64,000 nucleotides of DNA. It comes from Sapria himalayana. Its lineage: Eukaryota; Streptophyta; Magnoliopsida; Malpighiales; Rafflesiaceae. Under the pieces are notes generated by a model. That model was not told where the DNA came from, searched no databases, and saw only the letters and a list, made by a program, of their open reading frames with translations. The DNA is taken from positions 1-64,000 of the forward strand of contig JAREIK010014560.1 in NCBI GenBank assembly GCA_029783825.1. Reading direction: 5' to 3'. Both the position numbers and the translations under genes were made by a program. Shown here piece after piece: positions 26,767 to 40,380 of this stretch. Every line of letters begins with the position of its first letter. Within the stretch, counting starts at the first letter, position 1.

Positions 26767-27420
26767 CACTAAAAAAGAATGTTTATTTAGCTAGGGAATT
26801 TTAGCTAGGGAATTTTGGCTAAGAAATTTTAGCTAGGGAATTTTAGCTAGGGATCAATCCCTAGCTAAATTGCGAGATATTAGCTAGGGAATAGCAAGGG
26901 ATTTCTGATTTTTCATTGAAATAAAAATTTGCAATGGATTAGCGACAGAATAGCCACGTAAATTCCGTACAAAAAAATCAGATAATTTAGCGATGGATTT
27001 AGCGACAGAATATCTCTAGTAATTTCAACCGAAATATAGAGACGAATTTAGCGACAGAATTTTCCTACCTAATTTCATCTGAAACATAGCAATAGACTTA
27101 GTGACAGAATTTTCCTAGAAAATTAAATCTGAAATATAGTGATGTATTAAGAGATGGAAAGTACCTAGCTAATTACATGTAGAATATAACGATGGATTTA
27201 GTGTTGAAATTTCTCAAGCTAATTTCATCCGGAATATAGCGACTGATTTAGCGAGGGAATTTTCCTAGATAATTTCATCTGGAAAATAGTGTTAGGTTTA
27301 GCAATGAAATTTCTAAAGCTAATAAAATCAAGAATATAATGACGGATTTAGCGCAGAACTTTCCTACTAATTACATCCGGAATATTGCTATGGATTTAGA
27401 GATGGAATTTCTCTAGCCAA
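26767..27420 (+). repeat. CACTA left terminus with subterminal repeats
   Basis: After the terminal cactaaaaaagaa come several copies of 'ttagctagggaatttt', a palindrome-like 'gatcaatccctagcta', and then about ten ~50-60 bp units of the form 'tttagcgacagaatttt' plus 'taatttcatctgaaatata'. Subterminal repeats of this kind bind the transposase cofactor in CACTA elements (established for En/Spm). The phase matches the inverted repeats at 54210-55255. Confidence 0.8.
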
Positions 27421-28660
27421 TCTTTAATTATTTAATTTTTTTAAATTTATTATTTGTTTTAATATTTTATTTAATTTTGTTTATCAAATGTATGTTATGG
27501 TCTATAGATGAGCAATTCTTGAAAGACACATTCTCCTCGTAAAATTATAAAAAATGATATTAAATTAAATAATTTAAAATATATAAAAATACAAAAAATA
27601 TATATATTAATAAAGACTAAAATAACTATTTTTATGATTATAAATTTTTAAAAAAATTATACAAAAAATTTTTCTAAAATTTTTAATTTAGAAACTTATT
27701 ATTAAAGTAAGATTAAATAATTAATTCTATAATTATAATAATTTTTTAAGATATTTTAAAAATTAAATGAACATACATTAAAATTTCAACTAATATAAAA
27801 GTAAAATAATTCATTGTATGATTAAATATAAAATATTTTCAAAATTATTTGAATTGACGAATAAACTAGTAAATAAATTATTATTATAAGTATAAAAAAA
27901 ATTTATGATTATATGAAACTTTTAAAAAAATAATTAATAGAAAATTTGAAAATCTTGAATTATAATAATAATTTAATTTTTTTATTAAATTTAAAAGAAA
28001 ATAAATTACTATTTAAAAATACATACATAGATGTGTGTCCATACTAAAATTTATAAAAATTAAATGAGTAATAATTTTACTATTAGCTTTTAAAATTCCG
28101 TCTTTATTAAAATAATAAATATAACTTTTTAAATAATCTTCTCACTTTAAGTAATTTTTAAAATTTTAAAAATTATTAATGATATCAAATAATATAAAGT
28201 TTTATGCCTTTAAAAGTATTTCAGATTATCTTCATAAAAATTAGTATGAATTCTTTAAAATGTATAACCATAAAATATATATATTTATATATTTTTTAAT
28301 ATAAAAAATATTTTATAACTCTTAGAAGAGTGACTAGAAGACATATTATCATTTCATATATGTCTTATTATATCAAGTTTATAAATTTTGTAGCTATTTG
28401 ATTTTTTTTGTTATAAGGCTAAACATATATTCTTTTGAAATTTTTTAGATATTTATTGTTTAATTAACTTTGTAATAAAAAATAATAAGGTGTTTGTTTT
28501 TCATGTGTACTTGCTACACGCACATGAATTTTGTTGAAAATATTTTGATAATAAATAAAAAAAATGAGACTTTTTGTAAATTATATATTTATTGTTTATT
28601 TAATGTTTTTATAATGAAAATTTAAATATCATGGTGAAATATATAGTCACTTGTTGTCGA
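27421..28660. other. AT-rich interior, no gene seen
   Basis: Very AT-rich DNA without conserved coding sequence or clear repeats lies between the subterminal repeats and a possible transcribed leader. Confidence 0.5.
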
Positions 28661-28756
28661 GACTCAAGAGACAACTCTAACTAGTGCCTAAGTCCTCCAC
28701 AGTTCGCCTCTATCTCTCGACACCGAAGGATCAAAACCTAATCGAAGAGTAAGTGA
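28661..28756 (+). other. Possible untranslated first exon of a CACTA transcript
   Basis: A short GC-richer island ('cctctatctctcgacaccg') in AT-rich surroundings ends at 'agagtaagtg', which fits a plant 5' splice site. Distance from the left terminus (about 1.9 kb) suits a leader exon upstream of a long first intron. Inference only. Confidence 0.3.
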
Positions 28757-29029
28757 GAATTTCTTATTGATTTGAAGTACGTTTTCTACACTAATTCTTC
28801 ATCGATTATCTTAATGGAAAAGTGTGTGTTTTGATTCTTTTATTTTTTATTTCGAAATTCTTCTTCATTAATCACCATGGTATGCTTGGATTGCTTTTAT
28901 AAATTGATTTGTATATATACTTCATGCATGTGTGATATAATGCATTCTCATTGTGTGGATGTTGATGCTGCACAGTAGGTATGCAGACTAGATTTTTATT
29001 TTTTTTCCACTTGACAGCCTTGTGATTTT

Positions 29030-29430
29030 AAATGTTAATCACAAAATGGGGGTTGGTGTTTGTGGTGAGCAGTGTGTATATAACAATATATTTAATATTT
29101 GAATATGATAATCCCAAGAGTAATAACACATAAATATATGTGTTTTTTACTATATCTATAACTATAAAAATCGTATACATGAACATAACTATATATAGAT
29201 ATAACAAGATATATTTAATATACACACATATATATATATAACTATATATAAATGTAGTTAACAATATGTATATAAACATATTACTATATATAATTGTATT
29301 TATCTACATCAATACCTATACATAGTCATATGTCTAAATATATATAATTACATGAAAAACTATATATAACTACATTTGCAACATGTATAACTACATGCTT
29401 CAGAAACTTAATATCCATTCATATCATTCA
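29030..29430. repeat. 'tataactata'-rich tract, short copy
   Basis: Repeated 'ataactatatata' and 'taactacat' phrases resemble the longer tract at 55530-56780. Shared wording includes 'tataactataaaaa' and 'ttaacaaxatat'-like phrases. Confidence 0.5.
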
Positions 29431-32337
29431 TCTCATTCATACATGTTTTTTATGGATATTGTATTAATCTTTATCATTTTCCATATATTTTAGGAACTTA
29501 AATTTATTTTTTTCAACCTTAAATGTATTTTTATTGTATTTTTATATGTTTGTATAAATCATTATGATTTAATATGTTTAGGGTTTGTATTTTTGTTTCA
29601 CTTAATATCATTTAACTAAAATTGATTTATAATAAAATGTTCATTTATTTAAATTCATGTTGTAAATTTTGAAATAAATAATAATATGTTTGTGTAATAA
29701 ATATTATAAAAAATTTTTAAAATATATATGTGATGTTGTTTCAATTTACAAAGATAAAGCTTTAAAAATAAAATTCATTTACAAAATAAAATTTGTACTT
29801 CATAATATGCAATATGTTATATTTATTATAAATAAATAATGTTTGAAATGTATATATTAATTACAAAAAAAACATTGTCATGTATTCAACTTAAAAAAAA
29901 TTTAAAAATAATTATTAAAAAAAACAAATTCTTATATTTATATGGTCATTTATATATTTTGAATAAAATAAAAATAAATAATTACTTGTAGAAAAATTTA
30001 CTCATATATTTATATGATAATCTATTTTGTTTGAACATAATTAAAGAAATAATTAATTTTTTACAAAACATTAAAGGCATGTATTTATATGCACAACATT
30101 ATATTTGTTTGAATATTAAAGTTTCTGAAAATTTATTAATAACAATAAATAATTGGTATAAATTTATCATAGTCATTAATATTTTAATAAAAAAATTATA
30201 TAGAAAAGCAAAAACAATATTATCTATTTATGAACTATATTTTCATATTTAACATAATTGTAAAAACAACATAATTTACAAATACGTCAAATTTATTTAT
30301 TTATATAAGTATAATGATAATTATTTTAATATAAATATTAAAAAAACAACTATTTGAATAATATAGAAGCTCATATATTTAATTCATAATTTCATTTTAT
30401 GCATTCATATGCTTCACACACACACACACATGCACACACACACATGCACACACACACACATGCACTCACACACACACACACACATGCCTACAAACACTTT
30501 CACAAATATTTTTAATATAAAGAATTTATTATATTTTATAAATTATGTGCAATATATAATATTTTATTTTAATTAAATTTTCAAAATCAAAAAATTGTAA
30601 ATACATTTACACACACGCGCACACACACACACACACCCACACATATAATAGTTTCATGTGTAACTTTAAAAATACATTATGTATATAGGTATATGAGTGT
30701 GTTTGTGTGGGTGTACAGTAGTATATGCATGCATACAAGTATATACACACTACTTTGAAAATGTAGATACATGTGTGAATATATACAAAAATACAAATAT
30801 GTGTATGCTGATATATAATGAATAGTAATGTATATGGATGGATAAATGTGAGTGTGTGTGTGTAGGGCAGTGTATATGCACATATATATTTATGCATATA
30901 TATGTAAATATCAACATTGATTTTGAGAAGAAAAATACTTGAGCACATAAATATTATATTATTCCACAAATTTGTAAGAGCAGGAGCAGAAAGTGACCTT
31001 ATTACAAGATACTACTACTCTCCCGACTATAACACTTTGCCTCAAAATTTGATCAAAGTACTATTTGCAATGATAAGATTCATTCAATACTACATACGAT
31101 GGAGTTACATTTTCGTTCAATATTATAATTTTTTCAAATAAAAAAATCTATCTATTATCTTCTTCAACAACTCTTCTATCTTTTTTTTCTAGTTTTGATA
31201 AGCTATTTTCAATTTTGCTTAAATGTATATTTCTTACCTAATATCTCTAGTTCAAACTATTGTAATAGTAAAATTCATAAAATCAACCCAGACCTGACAT
31301 CTTTCTTTATTATGATATATTTGATTATAGAATATTTGGGATATACTATGACTTTGGTTCCCACTAAATATGATATTAACTTGTCAAAAGAAAAGATTGT
31401 TGATACAAGTTCTTTCACTATAGTGGTGTAATTCAATTGGGCATTTGAGAGAGCGTTGTTATCATAATATATGATAACTATTTATAAATATTTGTAGTGT
31501 GTATATAACAACATATTTTCTAATATATAAAATTTTTTTTAGAAAAATATACAAAAATATTAATTGATATTATGGTTTATTATTATTGATACACACAAAT
31601 AATAATAATAATAATAGTCAAATAATCAAAAATATCTTGAATCACTCAGAGAATAAAAGCAATTCCATACATATTTTCATATATTTGTGAATATAAATAG
31701 GACCACAGCATACATCTTCTTGAGAAAAGCTAATAAAAGATTTACAATATTGAAAACATTTCTAATATCAATCCTAAAGAATAAGAGAAACTATATTCTC
31801 ATATTTTTCTTTATATCTAGTAGAGATAACAATGGAAAACTCATCGATAAATAATCACATAAACATAAGCTGAAATAAAATAAGTTTTCATTTAAATATA
31901 TTACTTAAAAACTAAAAAAATATTTAAATCATTGAGCTATTCGAAACTTTTATAAAAAAAATATTTGAATATAAAAATTATCAATTCATTAATATATATA
32001 ATAATAGTATCAACTATAGAAATATAACACAACTTTCCTCCAAGTCATATTTATAGAAATAATATATGTTAACTCAAAAAAATCATAAAAATGCGAATCT
32101 TAAAGACTTTTCCAAATACATTTCATTATTTAAATCATTATGATTAAATGTATTATTAAAAATTAATTATTAATTAAATAAAACAAGAATGAGATATAAT
32201 TTATACTATAAGTTTAAATACCTATAGAGGCAAATGCATAAAATAACAAGGTGAATAATTAGTAAGTCAAGACATAATTCTTGACACATTGATATAAAAA
32301 CTTCTAATTCAAAATAAGATCAAAGAGAGAGAGAGAG

Positions 32338-32373
<36 letters not shown>

Positions 32374-34458
32374 AAATTATTTCATAAAAAAAATATTATT
32401 AGTTTCTTACTTATTCAAAAAATCATAATTAAGTAACAAAATAAAAAATAAATTTATAATAATATTTTTTTATAAAAAAAACACAATCATTACATAACAT
32501 AAAAGTAGATTTAAATATATATGATTAAAATATTTTAACAAAAATTCTCTTCTCTAATATCATCATTATTTTTATCTAGAATATTAGTAGTTAGAAAGTT
32601 TTTACTATCAAATGATTGATTTCATATTAAATAAATATGAAATCATTACAATTTATATGAATTTTTATCTATAATAATTCATGTCAAACTCAACTTACTC
32701 ATATTATTATATGTTCTGGCTAAATGATATTTATGATTAAGAAAATCATTAAAAAAATGGCCACAAAATTCCTAAGAAAACCCAAATGTGAGTTAACTTG
32801 TAAACAATCTCTTCAGCCTCACATAGATTGCCACGAAGAAAAGAATATTTAAAGAAATTATATCACTCAATTACTAATTTTTGGTAATGATGAATTGCAG
32901 TTAAATTTTTTTGAATACTATAATGGCCTAGAAAGACATGAGATGACACAATTTATTTTTTTACTTCTAAAAAAACATTTGAACAAAATTCATACCCCCT
33001 ACAACACGAATGATAAATGATGTGATTAAATAATTGATAAGAGATACAATTTGAAAAAAATAAAAGAAGATATCAATATGATTAAGTAATTTGTAATCAT
33101 AATTGATTCATCCTAAAATGTCTTATAAAAAGAGTTTTAAAGTTGTCTTAATTGAATTTTTTTTATAATCTCTAAATTTTCAATATGAAAATAATGACTA
33201 AGAAAATTACAAGATAAATCACTTTATGTTTTTTCAAGAAAAATACAAATTCTCACAATGTATATTATATAATAATATAATTTTTAAAAATATTATTTCA
33301 TATTTTTAGTGAATATCAATCATTTTTTAAAAATAAAGTATAAATATATAAAAATTATTTTTTTTATGAGATATGAATTATGTAATGCGATAATACATAT
33401 TTATAAAAATAATTAACAAAATAATAAAAGTCATCTTACATAATAATATTATATAATATTCTAGGTAATCTAGATAAAATATATTTCTAATAATATTTTA
33501 TTGACATACTATAAAAAAACTAGCATATTTTCTTAAGTGTACCTCATTATTAATATAAATAATATATTTTATGCTTGATTTCATAAGTTTTAAATTTATC
33601 AAAACACAAAAATTAAACTGATAGTGAATAAAAAAAGATTAATGAAAACTAAGCATCTAATTTATCCTCTGATATGACAAAAATAGGGATAGACAACATG
33701 ATCAATTCTTAGAAAAGTCATCCACAAAGTTATATAAATCCTACAAAAATATCTAAAAAAAAACATGGTTAACTCTAAAATTAAAATTAAGTTATTTAGC
33801 ATGATAACTCAAAATAATAAGATTAACAATAATGTTATAACACATTGTAGATCATATAATATTAGCATAAGCTAGTATGGCATCAGCTACTATAAAAAAA
33901 GATTTAAAAAAAATAGAAATTTACCAAAAAAAATTGTTAAATTACAGATCAACAATGCAAAAGTTAATAATTAAATTTGAAAAAAATATATAAAGAAACT
34001 CAAAGCTTTCGAGAAGATGAAGAATGTGACAAACTTAGAGAATGTTTTAAAATACTTCACTCAAGAAATTTATAGTATTTGTTGGCACATTATGTGGTGA
34101 ATTCTCAAAAAACCTAGTGGCATGCTCGACAAATTTTATACTATACCAATAGTAAAATTGAATTGTTAAAGAATACAATTCAAAGACTTTAAGTTAAGTG
34201 GAAAATAGAAAAGATAAAATAATTGTACCAAAATAATAAAATGAACATTGATACTATTATACTAAATAAGCATCATAGAAATATTATTAACTATAATAAA
34301 ATTAAAAACATTATAATGAAATAAAAAAAATTAATAAATAAATATATGTAATGTATCATGTTATAAATAGAGTGCACTCAAAAACTAAAGAATTAAAAGT
34401 ATAAATAATTTTAAAAATAAGTAATTGAAAAAGTATGATTAGTACCGCAAACTTCAAA
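29431..34458. other. AT-rich stretch with simple repeats, no gene seen
   Basis: It holds CA repeats with interspersed 'catgcacacac' (about 30414-30490), CA/CG repeats (30610-30642), an AAT run near 31600, and (GA)n(TA)n at about 32322-32370. A weakly structured piece at 31195-31431 has a 78-codon open frame without any family I recognise. No other coding signal was found. Confidence 0.5.
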
Positions 34459-34910
34459 TACTACAAGAAAAATCCCATGAGCTAGGGACAATTCCCTAGC
34501 AAAATGGGCATTTTCCATACCTTAACAGGATATAACGACGGATTACAGATGGATCGGTTCCCTATCTAAAGTGCTTCTTGCTAAATTTAGCGACGGAAGT
34601 GTCCCTAGCTAAAAAGTTAGCGACGGAAAAATCACTTGCTAAAATCGAAAAATTTCATCGCTAAATTAGTAAGATAAACGAGATATCCCATCGCTAAACA
34701 AAAATAATGACGAATTATTCCCTAGCTAAAGTGTTGTCTATAAATTTTAGTGACGGATATAGTCCCTAGCTAAATAAAGTTAGCGATGGATTATCCATCG
34801 CTAATTTTAATATGTCCCTAGCTAAATTAGCTAGGGAAAATTCCCTAGCTAATTTAGCAAGAGATTTTTCCCTTGCTATTTATCAAGGGAATATTTCATA
34901 GCCATTTTAA
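34459..34910 (+). repeat. Second CACTA left terminus with subterminal repeats
   Basis: It begins tactacaagaaaaa, one base off the canonical CACTACAAGAAAA, and is preceded by AAA (34456-34458). It continues with 'gctagggacaattccctagc' and copies of 'ttagcgacgga' alternating with 'tccctagcta', all in left-end orientation. The unit arrangement differs from both 26767-27420 and 54210-55255. No matching right end of the same subfamily was found before 54200. Confidence 0.75.
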
Positions 34911-34952
34911 TTTCAAAAATAATTTCAGAATTTAAAAATTTATAAATTTTTT

Positions 34953-36180
34953 AATTAAATAATTTAATATTTTTATATCAAATTTTATAATAAATTGAAA
35001 CTATAAATAATTTATAATAAACAAAAAATAAAATCATTTAAAATCTTTATGTAAATTCAATATTCTGCATAATTGAAACAAAAAACAACAAACTTTTATT
35101 TGATCGTATTTATCAATGTATCTACCCACAGTGCATAAAGTATAATATATCCATTCATTGATATTGTTTTTTCTCCCTCTGCTCCCCTGATCATCATTTT
35201 TCTACTACGACAAAGCTGTCCCAGTAACATCACGTAATATCTAGTGAAAAATCTCATCACTTATAGAAGCTTTGTAAGAGGAACATGGTGGTATCATATT
35301 TGTTAGAAAATTAAACAACTCATTCAAATTAACAAAAAAAGTTATGTTTTGATACATATATAATTTTGGAGTATATATATAAATATATACTTGTATTTCA
35401 CTTGTACATATATTACTGCAGTATATGTACATATAAACAATAGTATAATGTGTACATATAAACAAAGTACAAATATACTCAGTATATATGTACATAAAAT
35501 ACTATAGTATTAAATGTATGTATATACTGACTTTATTCATGCGTATATACCTCATTTGGTGTTGTTGGTGCAACTCCCGCTTCCTTTCCTGCCGCTTCTG
35601 CCATTGCTGATGTCACTGCCATTACCACTACTGCTATCGTCACTGCCATCGCTGCCTCTACTGTCGACTCTATCATGGCTGCCTCTGCGGTCACCACCGT
35701 TGCTACTCCCGCCGCTGCCCACTTCCACCTCTGGTCGTTGTAGTGGCTACTGATGCTGCTGGTGCTACCGCTGCATGCCGGTGCTGCGGTTGCCATTCCT
35801 GCCGCTACCGCTGCTGCTACTACTGTCGTTGCTGCTGCCACTGCCGCCTCTACCGCTACTTCCGGTGCTACTGCTGCTTCTAGTGCTGCCAATGCTTAAG
35901 TTGCAGTTGCTACAACCACAACTGTGACCGCTCCTTCCAGTGCAGCCGGTGTTGCTGCCTCTGCCGCTGCTACTACCCCCACTACCGCAGCTTCTGCTTC
36001 CGTTGCCATCGCTACCATCGTTGCCACCAATGTCGCTGCTATTATTGCTGATAATAGGCTAAAACTCTACCCAAAAAATTCGGAGACACACAAACATATT
36101 CACATATATATAATAACATTTATTATAGACATGAACAAACATAAATTAAAGTTGATTGTAATACAGCGTCAACAAAATTT
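34953..36180 (+). repeat. 1.23-kb tandem duplication, unit 1
   Basis: Anchors repeat at a near constant offset of 1228-1232 bp: 'aattaaataatttaatat' (34953 and 36181), 'tcaatgtatctac' (35113 and 36341), 'gtgcataaagtataat', 'agctgtc', a 'gtacatata' tract, and 'acctcattt' (35549 and 36781). Each unit ends in a GC-rich trinucleotide island. Confidence 0.85.
35565..36050. repeat. GC-rich imperfect trinucleotide island 1
   Basis: It consists of imperfect repeats of gct/gcc/act/gtt triplets ('gctgccactgccgcctc'). Both strands give open frames rich in Ala, Val and Thr or Leu, Pro and Ser, which follows from the triplet composition. The minus-strand frame 35533-35892 (119 codons, about half Ala) and the plus-strand frame 35924-36190 are the longest. 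I treat it as a low-complexity expansion, not a gene, because no non-repetitive domain adjoins it. Confidence 0.75.
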
Positions 36181-37230
36181 AATTAAATAATTTAATATAT
36201 TTATATTAATTTGAATAAAAATAGAAACTATAAATAAAAATTTTAAAGTAAACAAAAAAATTGATTAAACAACTTATTCTAATATAATATTTTAAATAAC
36301 TGCAACAAAAATAAAACAAAATTATATTTCATCTTATTAATCAATGTATCTACTGATAGTGCATAAAGTATAATCTATTCATATTAACGTTTCTTTCTCT
36401 CCCTTTACTCCTCCGATCACCAACTTTCTGCGGCGAAAAAGCTGTCTAATCACGGTGCATCATGTCTGTCGAAAAATTCCTTCACTTATATGAGCTTCGA
36501 ATGGAAAATAATGCGGTACCATATCTATAATAAATTTAAACCACTCAAACAAATCAAAATAAATATAAAAAAACTATGTATTAATATATATATATAACTG
36601 CAGTAAATATGTATATATATAATAGCATTTCACTCGTACATATATTATCGCAGTATATGTACATATAAACTACATTATTATGTGTACATATATACTGAGT
36701 ACATATATACTCAGTATATATGCACATAAAATATTGTAATATTATATGTACTTATATACCGACTATATACGTATGTATATACCTCATTTGTTGTCATTTA
36801 TGCTGCTCCCACTGCCTGTTGCCGCTGCCGCTGCCACTACTGCTGCCGCAGCTACTGTCGTTGCTATTGTCGTTGCCGCCGCTACCGTCGTTACCGCCAC
36901 TATTGCCACTGTCGCCGCTGCCGGTGCTATCGCTCCTACCGTCGTTGCTTTCGCCACATCCACTGCTGCCGCCTCTGTTGCACCCCCTACTGTCACTACA
37001 GCCGGTGCTGCCACTGATGTCGCCACTGCCGTTGATGCCACAGCTGCCACTGCTGCTGTGGCCTCTGCCACCTCTACCACTACTACCAGTGCAGCTGGTG
37101 ATGCCGGTGCTACTGGTGCCGCCGCCCAGCCATTGCTGCCGATGCCACCGCCGCCACCAAAATAAAATCTAACATTATTCATGTTTTAATATAAAATTAT
37201 ATGCAAAATAAAATGCACCTTACTTTATAT
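36181..37230 (+). repeat. 1.23-kb tandem duplication, unit 2
   Basis: This is the second copy of the unit at 34953, with the same order of anchors. The right edge is set where the GC-rich island gives way to ordinary AT-rich DNA and is approximate. Confidence 0.8.
36798..37162. repeat. GC-rich imperfect trinucleotide island 2
   Basis: This is the counterpart of the island at 35565 in the second tandem unit. Open frames exist on both strands (plus 36746-37165 and minus 36784-37182, each Ala-rich). Different frames are open in the two units, which argues against a conserved protein. Confidence 0.75.
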
Positions 37231-38220
37231 ATCACATTTTAGGAAAATATTGCAATATAGGCTCTTTAAGAACAACACTGGAATTTTAAAAATAAAGAAT
37301 AAAATTAAAGATAAGAATAAAACTTAATTTTTTTAGTGGACTCGTATAATCAAGACAACTAGAAAATTAGAAGATAAAATTATTAATATTCAATATTTTT
37401 CATATTGGTTAATTTTTGACCATCAATTTATCATTAAGTATTAGGTCTCATCTCACTAGGCAATAAATCTCAAAAATAACATCATTAAAACAGATATAAA
37501 AAATTCAAGTTTAACAAAACTATAATAATTCAAAATAAAAATTAATACATGATATTTTATTCTTGGCCTAGAATAATAATTTCCATCATCGGTTGTATAC
37601 ATAAGCACGCAAAGCCAAATTAATAAATATGCAACAAAACATAAACTTCACCTCACTAAATCTTATAAAAATTTTAAAATAAAAGATATTTGTGCAAAAA
37701 GAATACAAAAATAACTAATCATTATGAAAATATATATCACTTAAATATAGTGGAGATCATATCTTGACACAATAACAAATATTTTTGTCCAAGGACAATA
37801 AATATCAAGTTTAAGACTTATCAAACATAATCTCTCTAATTTTTAGAGATAAGACTATTAAGATGTGCATTAAGTAGGGACTCTTCACAATGCATATGAA
37901 AACACAACAACGAGTATGTACATTCAATTTGAATTATACACATATGTGATGAAAAAGAATAGGATTGGCCAATCTATGTCTAGTTTATTCACAATTCCTA
38001 ATTTCTAGATAAAGCTCAGCACGACATTATTGCATTGTAATTCAAATGTGACATCTACCGAAATATATTTTTTATGTATGATTTTTATGATTGACTTTTT
38101 CTTCAAAAAAAGTAAGTTGCTATTTCTAAATTAGATAAAATAGAAATACTAAAATTTTCAACATTTTCTAGGAACCTCAAAAATAAAAAGAAATAGGGTC
38201 ATGCAACGAACAAGAAATTA
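37231..38220. other. AT-rich, nothing recognised
   Basis: AT-rich DNA without coding signal, repeat structure or RNA gene that I can identify. Confidence 0.45.
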
Positions 38221-38600
38221 CTCACCTGTTAAACAATAACATGTCGAACACCACTCTTCATGTCACCACTGGTGAATTCATGTGCATCCATCATAGAGTT
38301 GCTTCATGGCATCAGTTGTTCTGCACACTCATTACTTGTATTAGATTATGTTGTCAGGAGCAATAGCAGTTGTTATGGCCCCCACTGATGAATCTAGTCC
38401 ACACAACATCTTTTACCTATCTGAGCTTACCGAAGTGTCCATGATGTGAAATTGACAGCAGAGGAGGTTTTACCCACACGAAGAGCCTGTAGATGGGAGC
38501 CCAATCTACAAGCATTGTTCTCATGTCTATATGAACACCACCGTAGGCTATGACATTGTAGAACTCCTGTGAGAACCCTAAAACATTGTTATTACTAACA
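38221..38600 (-). other. GC-richer island, possible captured exons, unidentified
   Basis: Base composition and codon-like texture change sharply against the flanks. On the minus strand a frame with 'MRTMLVDWAPIYRLFVWVK' is readable, and splice-like edges are present ('agatag|gtaaaag' at about 38418). I do not recognise the family. A host gene fragment captured by the transposon is one explanation, and an old retroelement piece is another. Confidence 0.35.
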
Positions 38601-39950
38601 TTAAATGCACAGTTTGAAGTGTGGGCTCTATTTTTTGATAAAAAGCATTTTAATAAAACCTTATATATATACTAAACTATTATAAAATAAAATATAAAAA
38701 ATAACACTAAAATTAAATTATAAAAAAATAAATAATATAAATAAAATAATAGAAATAGATCTTTATTTAACCATAAATTATACTATTTAATAAATAAATA
38801 AATAATATTATATTATAATAAAGTATTCATATATATATTATGGTCATAGATTTATAAGAATTCATTCTATCTTTTATTAATATAATATGAAATAATTATA
38901 AAAGCATATAATTTAAATCTTTTAATCATTATAAATTTTAATGTTTGAAGTGTTCATTTAATAACCATACTGAAATATTAATTTTTTAAATAATCAAAAA
39001 TTTTTTGATGTAATTAAAACAACAATATATTAATCTTAAATTATCAACTTTTTTTCTTTTAAATTTTATGAAAAATTAAAAAATTTATTTAATAATTCAA
39101 AAATTTAAAATCTTTTAGTCATTATATTTTTAAAAAATTTCTATAATAATAAAAATATTATTTTATACCTTTATTTTTATAAATATTTACTTATTTATTC
39201 GTTTATTCATATAATTTTATATATTTCTTGTAATCAAACAATTGTTTATATTAGTTGTAATTTTTATATATTTTTATATATTAATTAAAATATTTTATAA
39301 ATATTATAATTATATAATAAATTATATAATGTTTTGTAATACAAATATTTAAATATCATAAATAAATATTTCAGATAAAAATAAATATAATATTTTAATT
39401 AAATTATAATCAAAAAATAGTTATTTTAATCATATTTAATATAACTTTTTATTAGTATTTATATATTTATTATTTTTTATAATATCAAATTTAAATTATT
39501 ATATGAGAGCTTGTGTAATTCAAGGATCGCACATATATAGACCATGACATACCTTTAATATAGAAAATAATATAAAATTTCAAAATAAATAATGCTTAAA
39601 AAAATATCATTGAAGATTAGCAACATGAAAAAATGAATTTAAAAAAATACATAAAAAACTCTTATATAGAAGACAAAATCATTATGTCATCTCACAAATT
39701 GAGTACTCTCATCAAAGCATAACGAAAATAAATAAAAGTTAGGTGTATGGCCAACTTTAAAGTTACAGTTATATAAAGAAAACATATAGCTGTAAAAAAA
39801 TGACTAAGCTATAGATATGTAAAAATATTACAACTAAGCAATTCTAACTTTTTAAGTAGTTAATAAGATCCCAATAATTAAAAAATATACAGCCAAGTTA
39901 AAGAAACTGATTTCCATATAAGATTTATGTGAAATACACATTACATCACT
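38601..39950. other. Very AT-rich, nothing recognised
   Basis: Among the most AT-rich DNA in the window, with no open frames of note and no repeat structure beyond A/T homopolymers. Confidence 0.45.
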
Positions 39951-40380
39951 CTTCATACCTCATTGCACTACAATACACTACACTACACTTCACACCACAT
40001 TGCACTGTTACAATTACACCATAATGCCCAACTATTACACTATCACTCTTATTGTGCACACAACACAACACAACACTACACCATACACATTAATACCATG
40101 TTGACACCTCTGCCACTGCCACACTATCAGACACTGCATGCATTTTGCCTCAACACCACAAATACTATCACATTGTCAATGTCACTGCACAAATACTATG
40201 TCTACACCACAACCACGCCGATAATCCATCAATATCTTGTCCTCCACACAAACACACACACTATCATTGTTCCACATCAACACTAACACTACATCAATAT
40301 CACTCTGCAGTGATGTCAGCTATTTACCATGTAGATCTACTGCATAAACTAAGTGCACACTTTGTATAGTAACACCATGT
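39951..40380 (+). repeat. CAC/ACA-rich low-complexity tract
   Basis: It is dominated by 'cac', 'aca' and 'cat' ('tacactacactacacttcac'). Open frames of 74-107 codons rich in His, Thr and Asn are products of this composition. No domain is visible. Confidence 0.6.

Noticed and set aside
30414..30642. Promoter or Z-DNA element in CA/CG repeats
   Set aside because: It is an ordinary CA microsatellite in AT-rich transposon interior, with no adjoining gene.
31195..31431. 78-codon plus-strand frame as a small gene
   Set aside because: No recognisable domain, start context or neighbouring exon. Frames of this length are expected by chance here.
35533..37182. Ala/Val-rich and Leu/Pro-rich open frames on both strands
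   Set aside because: They follow from the triplet composition of the GC-rich islands. Different frames are open in the two duplicated units, and no non-repetitive domain is attached.
39963..40369. His/Thr-rich open frames
   Set aside because: They are translations of a CAC/ACA low-complexity tract.
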